DNA from: Oscillospiraceae bacterium
Lineage (GTDB): Bacteria > Bacillota > Clostridia > Oscillospirales > Oscillospiraceae
DNA length: 19,357 bases
Direction: 5' to 3'
Assembly (NCBI GenBank): GCA_904501855.1
Contig: CAJGCI010000022.1
Coordinates: forward strand, 1 to 19,357
Position 1 is the first letter of the stretch. The number at the start of each line of letters is the position of its first letter. A model generated the notes under the pieces. It made no database searches, was not told the origin of the DNA, and saw only the letters and a list, made by a program, of their open reading frames with translations. This document shows positions 13,379 to 19,357 of this stretch, piece after piece. Position numbers and translations under genes: made by a program.

Positions 13379-13927
13379 ATGGACAACATGAGAAAACAAT
13401 CGGGAAAAATGGCATTATGCGGCATGATGGGTGCCCTGGCCGCTCTGATCATGACGGCAGGGGGCCTTATCCCCGTTGCGACTTTTTTAAGTCCCATGAT
13501 TGCAGCCGCCTGCCTCATTCCCGCTTTTGTGGAATACGGAGCATCCACCGCCCTGGTATCCTATGCTGCGGTGGCGGTGCTGGCCCTGATCCTCTCTCCG
13601 GACAAGGAGAGCGCCTTTCTCTATGCCTTTCTGGGATGGTGGCCGGTGGTCATCCCTCCCATGAGCAGGATCCGGGTCCGGTGGTTCCGGATCCTGCTGA
13701 AACTGCTGATCTTTCTCAGCATCACGGGATTTGCCTACTACCTCATGATCGCCGTTCTGGGGATCGGAGACATGGCCGGGGAATTCCGGGAATATACCAT
13801 AGCATCTCTCGTGTTTCTCTTCGCTGCCGGCTCCGTCACATTCCTGCTGTGTGACCGGCTCTATCACCGGCTGATCCTCCGCTACCGGGATGAGTGGAGG
13901 AAGAAACTGTGGAGAGGCCATCATTAA
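13379..13927 (+). CDS. Conserved small integral membrane protein, function unknown
   Basis: A 182-residue protein with about five hydrophobic segments: roughly residues 11-32, 37-52, 56-72, 104-127 and 139-157. The start (KMALCGMMGALAALIMTAGG) and short loops recall ECF-transporter substrate-specific subunits, but I cannot assign it to one. A basic C-terminus follows (YRDEWRKKLWRGHH). No Shine-Dalgarno precedes the ATG at 13379, and the promoter -10 box ends 6 bases before it, consistent with a leaderless message. Alternative in-frame ATGs at 13388 and 13409 also lack a good site. It is followed after 23 bases by the rRNA methyltransferase in one operon. Confidence 0.82.
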   Translation: MDNMRKQSGKMALCGMMGALAALIMTAGGLIPVATFLSPMIAAACLIPAFVEYGASTALVSYAAVAVLALILSPDKESAFLYAFLGWWPVVIPPMSRIRVRWFRILLKLLIFLSITGFAYYLMIAVLGIGDMAGEFREYTIASLVFLFAAGSVTFLLCDRLYHRLILRYRDEWRKKLWRGHH

Positions 13928-13950
13928 CGCATCATCTTAAGGAGTACAGC

Positions 13951-15156
13951 ATGTCCGAACGTCCTTATGCAAAAATACAGATCACGGAAAAGGGAGAACG
14001 TGCCCTCCGTGGCCGGCATCCCTGGGTCTACAGCGACGAGGTCACGGATCTTGTGGGTGAGATCCAGAACGGTGACATCGTGGATGTCTATTCCCAGAAG
14101 TGGCGCTGGCTGGGTGCCGGCTTCTACAACGACCATTCCAAGCTCCGGGTACGCATCGTCAGCCGCAATCCCAACGACCGGTTCGACGAAGCCTTCTGGG
14201 AACGCCGGCTGCGCTATGCCGTCGACTACCGCATCGCCGTCATGGGAAAGGACTTCTCCTGCTGCCGTCTGGTCTTCGGAGAGTCCGACGGACTGCCCGG
14301 TCTTACGGTGGACCGGTTTGAGGACATCCTCGTGACACAGTGTGTCTGTCTCGGCATGGAACAGCGCAAGGAGACGGTCTATCCCCTGCTCGTTTCCATC
14401 CTCGGGGAGAAAGGGATCGGGATCCGCGGCGTCTATGAGCGCAACGATCTCGCGGTCCGTTCCAAGGAGGGACTGTCCCAGACCACCGGATTTTTCCGGG
14501 GCTCCGGCGACGGTCACGTCATCATCCGGGAAAACGGGATCCTGTTTGATGTGGATTACTGCAACGGTCAGAAGACGGGATACTTTCTGGATCAGAAATA
14601 CAACCGGAAAGCCATCTGGCCCATTGCAAAAGATCACCGGGTGCTGGACTGCTTTACCCATACCGGCGCCTTTGCTCTCAACTGCGCCAAGGCGGGAGCC
14701 GCTTCCGTCACCGCGGTGGATGTCTCGGAAGATGCCCTTGCCACCGCACGGCACAACGCAGAGCTCAACGGACTGGATGTGGATTTTCTCTGCGCCGATG
14801 TCTTTGATCTTCTCACGGAGAAGTTCGAGCGGAAGGAGCGGGACTATGATTTCATCATTCTGGATCCTCCCGCATTCACCAAGAGTTCCGCCACGGTAAA
14901 GAATGCGATCCGCGGTTACAAGGATATCAATTACCGGGCCATGAAGCTCCTTCCCCGGGGCGGGTATCTGGCCACCTGTTCCTGCAGTCATTTCATGACG
15001 GACGATCTGTTCCGGAAGATGCTTCACAGTGCCGCCAAAGACGCGGATGTGACGCTGAAACAGATCGAGGCAAGACAGCAGTCTCCGGATCACCCCATAT
15101 CCTGGGACGTCCCGGAGACCGATTATCTGAAATTCTATATCTTTCAAGTGGTATGA
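13951..15156 (+). CDS. Class I SAM-dependent rRNA methyltransferase, RlmI (YccW) family
   Basis: A 401-residue protein with the RlmI architecture. An N-terminal PUA-like RNA-binding domain (about 1-80, including RALRGRHPWVYSDE) leads into a central domain with the family blocks LVFGESDGLPGLTVD and GQKTGYFLDQKYNR (206-219). A Rossmann methyltransferase domain follows with the SAM loop VLDCFTHTGAFAL (231-243), AVDVSEDAL, LDPPAFTKS (304-312) and CSCSHFM with Cys343 and Cys345. In E. coli RlmI makes m5C1962 of 23S rRNA; whether this homologue modifies the same base is inference. AAGGAG lies 6 bases before the ATG at 13951; reading frame upstream of this ATG overlaps the previous gene and is not needed. 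Confidence 0.92.
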   Translation: MSERPYAKIQITEKGERALRGRHPWVYSDEVTDLVGEIQNGDIVDVYSQKWRWLGAGFYNDHSKLRVRIVSRNPNDRFDEAFWERRLRYAVDYRIAVMGKDFSCCRLVFGESDGLPGLTVDRFEDILVTQCVCLGMEQRKETVYPLLVSILGEKGIGIRGVYERNDLAVRSKEGLSQTTGFFRGSGDGHVIIRENGILFDVDYCNGQKTGYFLDQKYNRKAIWPIAKDHRVLDCFTHTGAFALNCAKAGAASVTAVDVSEDALATARHNAELNGLDVDFLCADVFDLLTEKFERKERDYDFIILDPPAFTKSSATVKNAIRGYKDINYRAMKLLPRGGYLATCSCSHFMTDDLFRKMLHSAAKDADVTLKQIEARQQSPDHPISWDVPETDYLKFYIFQVV

Positions 15157-15188
15157 AAAAGGAGTCAGGCAGAGAAGCCTGACTCCTT
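15157..15188. terminator. Terminator between convergent rlmI-like and small membrane-protein genes
   Basis: Perfect 12-bp stem AAGGAGTCAGGC / GCCTGACTCCTT (15159-15170 with 15177-15188) with a 6-base loop. The minus-strand side continues into a T run and is a classical terminator. The plus-strand side is followed by CGATCTTTCGC, a poorer tract. Confidence 0.82.
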
Positions 15189-15198
15189 CGATCTTTCG

Positions 15199-15456
15199 CT
15201 ATTTCTTTTTCACTTTCCTGCCGGTTCCCCGAAGTGCCCGCTGCACTTCCGGACGGAAGGCCTGTGACAGGACCACGCACAGAAATCCCACGCCCAGAAG
15301 GATGATGCCGATCTTCGGCCGGGCGAACAGCAGGAGGATGCCCAGGATCACATCGATGATCCCCAGCGTCTGCCACGCCTTATGGATCGATTCATTGGCC
15401 TCATCGATCTTCCGCTCCAGATTGGGATTGATCTGTCTCTGTTCTTTCTTACTCAT
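15199..15456 (-). CDS. Small two-TM membrane protein, unknown function
   Basis: An 85-residue protein. The charged N-terminal half (MSKKEQRQINPNLERKIDEA) is followed by two closely spaced hydrophobic segments (about 30-44 and 48-64) and a basic C-terminus (RGTGRKVKKK). The arrangement predicts a hairpin with both ends in the cytoplasm. I recognise no family. The gene is supported by GAGGT 7 bases before the ATG, a near-consensus promoter and a terminator, so it is a genuine single-gene unit rather than a chance reading frame. Confidence 0.8.
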   Translation of the reverse strand: MSKKEQRQINPNLERKIDEANESIHKAWQTLGIIDVILGILLLFARPKIGIILLGVGFLCVVLSQAFRPEVQRALRGTGRKVKKK

Positions 15457-15488
15457 GGAATTGACCTCAAGTTCATTAATTTGGTTTC

Positions 15489-15517
15489 ATTATACGGTGC
15501 TTCCCGCCTTTTTTCAA
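15489..15517 (-). promoter_or_regulatory. Promoter of the small two-TM protein gene
   Basis: Minus strand: -35 TTGAAA (15512-15517), 17-base spacer, consensus -10 TATAAT (15489-15494), about 33 bases before the ATG. The rest of the 15518-15648 gap shows no coding sequence that I can support. Confidence 0.85.
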
Positions 15518-15648
15518 TGCGCATATGGATTCACTGTTTTTTCACAACTGTTTTAAGTTCTTTTTAACTTGCAGCACTAGAATGAAACCGTGATCAGAAA
15601 GCAGTCACACACAATCTTTTTCATTTTTCTCAAAACTACTCTCCACCG

Positions 15649-15683
15649 AAAAACAGGACGTATTATGAATACGTCCTGTTTTT
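15649..15683. terminator. Terminator of the ymdB-yhaO-yhaN cluster
   Basis: Perfect 13-bp stem AAACAGGACGTAT / ATACGTCCTGTTT (15651-15663 with 15669-15681) with a 5-base loop. It carries A/T runs on both sides; the minus-strand T run ends the yhaN-like transcript 14 bases after its stop. Confidence 0.92.
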
Positions 15684-15697
15684 CCATCGAATTCTCG

Positions 15698-17605
15698 TTA
15701 TTTGCTCAGTTCCCGGCAGGTGAACAGAATGATCTGACGTTCCTTTGCCAGTTCCTTCAGCAGTTTGATGGCCTGTTTTTCCCGCTCCGGGTCAAAGTTC
15801 ACCAGCGGATCGTCCAGAATGATCGGACAGGGATCCGATCCCGGAAGAACCATCTTGCAGACCGCCAGACGGACCGCCAGATACATGAGATCATAGGTGC
15901 CCGCGCTGAGATACTCACTGCTTCGCATCATGCTGTCATCGGAGGATCCCGTCTGCACGGAAAAGTCCCGGTTGATAAAAAGACCATCGTAACGTCCCCC
16001 GGTCATGAATGCCATATACTCGGCGGCACATGCCCCCAGCTGCGGGGTAAAGCTGGTCTGGACCTCCTCATCCGCATCCCGCAGCACATCCAGTGCCAGC
16101 ATGATGGCGTCATAGTCCATCTGAACCAGATCCCGCTCCTGTTCCATATTTTCCAGGGCGGTCTTCATGACCAGCGGATCTCCGTAGGACTGGGCTCTTC
16201 CCTGTGCCCGGCCCAGTTCCGCCGTGATCCGCTCACGGTCCAGCTGTGAAGCATCCAGTGCCCTTCGGATCTGTGCCGTGCGGTCACTGATGGCGGAATC
16301 ATCCCATCCGGTGAGAACTTTCTTTTCCAGGTCCTCCCGACGGTTCCCCGCTTCTTCCATGGATTTCTTGCTCTCCCGCATCCCTTCGGCGGAGGCACGG
16401 GCCATATTGAGCAGTGACAGATAGCGGTCCACCGACACGTCGATGTCCCCTTCATCTTTCACGTCATATTTGGAAAGGATCTCCATCCGTTTCTGAAGTG
16501 CTGCCTGTGCCAGGCTCTTCTTTCTCAGATAGAGGAACCCCGTAAATCCGAACAGCACGGCAAACACACCGGCCAGGATATAGATGTTGGGATGGAACAG
16601 ATATCCGCAGACGGCAAGGACAACGGCCACAACAGCCTCCATAAACGGCACCGCCGCGGACATCACGTCCTGCTGCTGGGTATGGAGCTGTTCCGCTTCC
16701 TTCCGGTCTTCTTCGGCGATAAACGCGATCTCATCCGGATCCGTATCCCGCAGAGGATTCAGCCGTACGGCTGCCATGTCCGCTTTCGTTTTTCCGGCGA
16801 GATGGACATAGTCTTCCGTCGCTTTCGTCAGATCCTTCTCTGCCTGATGCAGAGCGTCCTCCAGCTCCTGCCGGTACACATCCCGGGACTGCTTCAGTTC
16901 CTGGTCCAGGGAATGGCAGCGGCTGTCTGCCAGATCCAGCTGCTGGCGCAGGCTGTCCACCTCGTTGAGGTCGTCCTGCATGTTGGACAGTTTCTTTTTG
17001 TAGTCCGAAATCCCTTTTTCCAGTTCCGGGAGACGTCCCTTGGAGGAATACCGCCGGGCCCGCTGCCAGGAGCGGAGTTTGGCATCCGCTTCGCTGTAGG
17101 AAACATTCTCTTCTCCGGTGGATGCGATGGAATAGATCCTCCGTTCCAGATCCTTGTCATGATCCACCGTCACTTCACCCTGCGCCACCAGAGCGCTCCG
17201 GGTAAAGACAGGTCTTGTGACACCGGTGAGGATCTCACCGCAGTTTTTGCTGTTCAGTCCCTCCACCGGCACACTGGTGCCGGAGTAGGTGGCCTGAAAC
17301 GCTCTCATGGGTCCCTGACGGTCATCCTGTTCCCGCTGGAGTATGATATCCCGTCCGTTTTTCGTCAGCTCCATGGTCCCCTGCATGGGTTTGCCGGACC
17401 ACGGTTTGTATTTGATCCGGTCCGGAATGTATCCCTTCCGGGGCCGGTCGGAGGTCGTCACGCCGTAGAGCATGGCCCGGATGAATGTGCACCAGGTGCT
17501 CTTTCCGCTCTCGTTGGGACGGACGATGACGTTGAGTCCGTCATGAAATTCGATGGTGTCGTTATCCAGGCGGCCAAAGGTCGCGGTCAGTCGATTAATC
17601 TTCAA
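15698..17605 (-). CDS. YhaN-like SMC/SbcC-type ATPase
   Basis: A 635-residue ATPase with split nucleotide-binding ends. The N-terminal part has Walker A RPNESGKST (about 29-37, where the first glycine of the motif is Arg). Long coiled-coil stretches (about 190-275, 295-315 and 365-450) are interrupted by two membrane-like hydrophobic segments (about 319-338 and 341-360). The C-terminal part has the ABC signature LSAGTYD (about 566-572) and Walker B PIILDDPLVNFD (594-605). This order, with membrane segments inside the coiled coil, matches Bacillus YhaN, the partner of YhaO. The start is TTG at 17603-17605, preceded by AGGAGG at 9 bases and giving the family-like beginning KINRLTATFG. The SD and start lie inside the last codons of the upstream nuclease gene. 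The complex probably acts on DNA ends or branched DNA (family inference). Confidence 0.92.
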   Translation of the reverse strand: MKINRLTATFGRLDNDTIEFHDGLNVIVRPNESGKSTWCTFIRAMLYGVTTSDRPRKGYIPDRIKYKPWSGKPMQGTMELTKNGRDIILQREQDDRQGPMRAFQATYSGTSVPVEGLNSKNCGEILTGVTRPVFTRSALVAQGEVTVDHDKDLERRIYSIASTGEENVSYSEADAKLRSWQRARRYSSKGRLPELEKGISDYKKKLSNMQDDLNEVDSLRQQLDLADSRCHSLDQELKQSRDVYRQELEDALHQAEKDLTKATEDYVHLAGKTKADMAAVRLNPLRDTDPDEIAFIAEEDRKEAEQLHTQQQDVMSAAVPFMEAVVAVVLAVCGYLFHPNIYILAGVFAVLFGFTGFLYLRKKSLAQAALQKRMEILSKYDVKDEGDIDVSVDRYLSLLNMARASAEGMRESKKSMEEAGNRREDLEKKVLTGWDDSAISDRTAQIRRALDASQLDRERITAELGRAQGRAQSYGDPLVMKTALENMEQERDLVQMDYDAIMLALDVLRDADEEVQTSFTPQLGACAAEYMAFMTGGRYDGLFINRDFSVQTGSSDDSMMRSSEYLSAGTYDLMYLAVRLAVCKMVLPGSDPCPIILDDPLVNFDPEREKQAIKLLKELAKERQIILFTCRELSK

Positions 17606-18695
17606 GAGGCGACACCTCCTCTTCATTCTCCAGTGCGGCGATGCCCCAGCGGGCAGCGCGCTCGATCAGTTCCCGTTCCTGATCGGTGGTGGCCTCATCG
17701 TAGGCCTTGACCAGCCGCTTCAGGAAGAAGCCCCGCAGGGTGTTCTCATCGGAGTGATCCCAGATGTTTCGGGACATCTTGGTCCGGTCGATGATCTGAA
17801 GGGCGAAGAAACGGGGTTCCAGCTGCTGCATCATCTGTGAGATATCCGGGGGTGCCAGGGTCCGCCCCGTGAGGATGATCCGGTAGATGTCATTTTCCGT
17901 ATACTCCGGCATCTTGGTCAGGATCTCTTCCCCGTCGGCGATACGGATCCGCATGATCTCGTACTTCCGCATGGCGAGGTTGATACCCCGGAGCTTGCAG
18001 TTATTCTCCGTAATGTCCGCGATATAGACGGACTTGTTTCCCGTTTCGTCAAATCCTCTGCCCTCCGGACAGCCCGGCCAGGCATAGAAGGTATCTCCCG
18101 CCCGGCGGAGACCGCTGGCCTTATGGATGTGGCCGAATCCGATGTAATCCATCCCGCTGCGGGAGATCTGCTCTTCCGAGACGGGATTGTAGGGACTGGC
18201 ATCGTTGCCCACATCCCCGTGGATGCACATGATGTCGATGATATTCTCTTCTTTCTCCGCCTCAAAGCCCCGCAGCAGGGGTCCGCTGCGCGGTTCGGTG
18301 AAGGCCGCTCCCCACACCCGGACATTCAGTTCCGGGATCGGGACACACTCTACGTGAGGCGCACTGAAGATATGCACATTCTCCGGCCAGTGGAGCTTGG
18401 CATAGGGAGAGTGCAGCGAATAGTAGTCATGGTTTCCCGGCGCGATAAAGACCGGGCACTCGATGCGGCCGAGGATATCGATGAGCGTCATGGACGTCTC
18501 CCGGTAGGCGCTTCCGGTATCCAGCAGATCTCCCGACAGGAGCACCAGCTGGACCCCGTTGTCCTTGACCGCCTGCGCGATTCGCGCGATCAGAAGCCGC
18601 TGCTCCTGTCTTCTCTGGGCCGCCTTCCCGGCGGGAAGGGCCTCAAAGGGAGAATCCAGATGCAGATCGGCGGCATGCAGGACACGTATACTCAT
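17595..18695 (-). CDS. YhaO-like metallophosphoesterase / DNA repair exonuclease (SbcD/Mre11 family)
   Basis: A 366-residue nuclease-fold protein. The phosphoesterase motifs are complete and in order: HAADLHLDSPF with Asp10 and His12, SGDLLD with Asp56, APGNHDYY with Asn88 and His89, CIHGDVG with His159, and GFGHIHK with His189 and His191. Residues about 240-366 form a C-terminal region that in YhaO proteins contacts the ATPase partner. DLHLDSPF is typical of YhaO rather than SbcD. The ATG at 18693-18695 overlaps the ymdB stop as ATGA with only a distant GGAAAG site, so translation depends on coupling. Its 3' end overlaps yhaN by 11 bases. It is expected to be a Mn-dependent nuclease driven by the YhaN-like ATPase. 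Confidence 0.93.
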   Translation of the reverse strand: MSIRVLHAADLHLDSPFEALPAGKAAQRRQEQRLLIARIAQAVKDNGVQLVLLSGDLLDTGSAYRETSMTLIDILGRIECPVFIAPGNHDYYSLHSPYAKLHWPENVHIFSAPHVECVPIPELNVRVWGAAFTEPRSGPLLRGFEAEKEENIIDIMCIHGDVGNDASPYNPVSEEQISRSGMDYIGFGHIHKASGLRRAGDTFYAWPGCPEGRGFDETGNKSVYIADITENNCKLRGINLAMRKYEIMRIRIADGEEILTKMPEYTENDIYRIILTGRTLAPPDISQMMQQLEPRFFALQIIDRTKMSRNIWDHSDENTLRGFFLKRLVKAYDEATTDQERELIERAARWGIAALENEEEVSPLED

Positions 18696-19357
18696 ACCAC
18701 GCGCACACTTTCCGCCTTCAGGCAGCGTCCGGTGGTCTCATCGATGGTAAAGATGCATCCTTCCATCTTATGCGGTGCCTTTCCGGAGTTGTACCGCACC
18801 GGAGGATCGCCGAAGAACTTTCCGATGGACTGCTCGATATCAATGCCGATGACACTGCGGGAAGGTCCCGTCATACCGAGGTCCGTAATATAGCCGGTAC
18901 CGTTTTCCAGAACGCAGGCGTCCGAAGTCTGCACGTGGGTGTGGGTCCCCCACACCGCACTGGCCTTGCCGTCCAGATAATAGCCCATGGCCATCTTCTC
19001 ACTGGTGCCTTCCGCATGGAAGTCCACCAGAATGATCTTTTCTTTAAACTGCTGGAAATAATCATCCGCCACCACAAAGGGATTGTCCGTGTTGGCGTCC
19101 AGGGTGAATTTCCCCATGAGATTCATGACCACCACGTCTCCGAAATCCCGGCTGTATACGCCGACACCGCGGCCCGGGCACTGGGGGGCGCAGTTTGCCG
19201 GCCGAAGGATCCGGTTCCGTTCGTCCAGATAGGGACGCAGCTCCGTCCTCGTCCAGGTGTGATTGCCCAGCGTAATGACATCCGCGCCGGCCTGCAGGAT
19301 CTGATCCGCCTGTTTCGGGGTGATGCCCACCACATTGGCGTTCTCTCCGTTGACCAC
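18692..19357 (-). CDS. YmdB-family 2',3'-cyclic nucleotide phosphodiesterase (N-terminus beyond the right edge)
   Basis: The last 221 residues of a TIGR00282/YmdB metallophosphoesterase; about 40 N-terminal residues with the first GD motif lie outside the window. Visible motifs are VNGENA (metal-bridging Asn/Glu), LGNHTW (His), VDFHAEGTSEK (His) and WGTHTHVQTSD (two His), followed by the conserved TDLGMTGPSRSVIGID block. In Bacillus YmdB hydrolyses 2',3'-cAMP, affects global RNA levels and switches cells between motility and biofilm. In that genus it follows rny; what lies upstream here cannot be seen. Downstream it is ATGA-coupled to the yhaO-like gene. The first codon in view (GTG, Val) is internal, not a start. 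Confidence 0.95.
   Translation of the reverse strand: MVNGENANVVGITPKQADQILQAGADVITLGNHTWTRTELRPYLDERNRILRPANCAPQCPGRGVGVYSRDFGDVVVMNLMGKFTLDANTDNPFVVADDYFQQFKEKIILVDFHAEGTSEKMAMGYYLDGKASAVWGTHTHVQTSDACVLENGTGYITDLGMTGPSRSVIGIDIEQSIGKFFGDPPVRYNSGKAPHKMEGCIFTIDETTGRCLKAESVRVV

Overview
The window reads as a chromosomal segment of a Gram-positive, probably endospore-related anaerobe of the Bacillota, most likely class Clostridia. Supporting signs are the lipobox on the ABC-type binding protein, consensus Shine-Dalgarno sites, sigma-A type promoters, many intrinsic terminators, a SleB-type cell wall hydrolase, QueH-type epoxyqueuosine reductase, a TSCPD-domain protein, and a YmdB / YhaO / YhaN set. 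I see no IS element, phage gene, tRNA, rRNA or CRISPR array. All family assignments are from reading the proteins; no search was run.

Layout. Positions 1-1860 hold a polar amino-acid ABC transporter operon on the minus strand (binding protein, permease, start of the ATPase), with a promoter, a palindromic operator-like site over its -10 box, and a terminator between binding protein and permease. Next on the minus strand come rsmG (1943-2650) and a SleB-like hydrolase (2734-3564) with a structured leader. Positions 3934-6697 are a minus-strand operon: an extremely glutamate-rich protein with a polylysine tail, queH, thpR (ATGA-coupled to queH) and a small TSCPD protein. Then come an LPG-synthase-like membrane protein (minus), a divergent dCMP deaminase (plus), and a large P-type ATPase (minus) convergent with it. 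Positions 11543-13261 are capA-like and HAD phosphatase genes (minus). They are divergent from a plus-strand pair: a small membrane protein that looks leaderless, and an RlmI-like rRNA methyltransferase. A small two-TM protein follows. The right end (15698-19357) is a tightly coupled minus-strand cluster, ymdB-yhaO-yhaN, pairing a phosphodiesterase with an SbcD/SbcC-like nuclease-ATPase couple.

The most unusual object is the binding protein at 905-1792. The segment that normally ends a type II amino-acid binding protein sits at its mature N-terminus, before the segment that normally starts the fold, and the polypeptide stops exactly where that segment would normally follow. This is a natural circular permutation as far as sequence can show. 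Secondary points of interest are the Glu-rich/polylysine disordered protein with an internal helical repeat, the structured leader and terminator-like element upstream of the SleB gene, the apparently leaderless gene at 13379, and the ymdB-yhaO-yhaN linkage.
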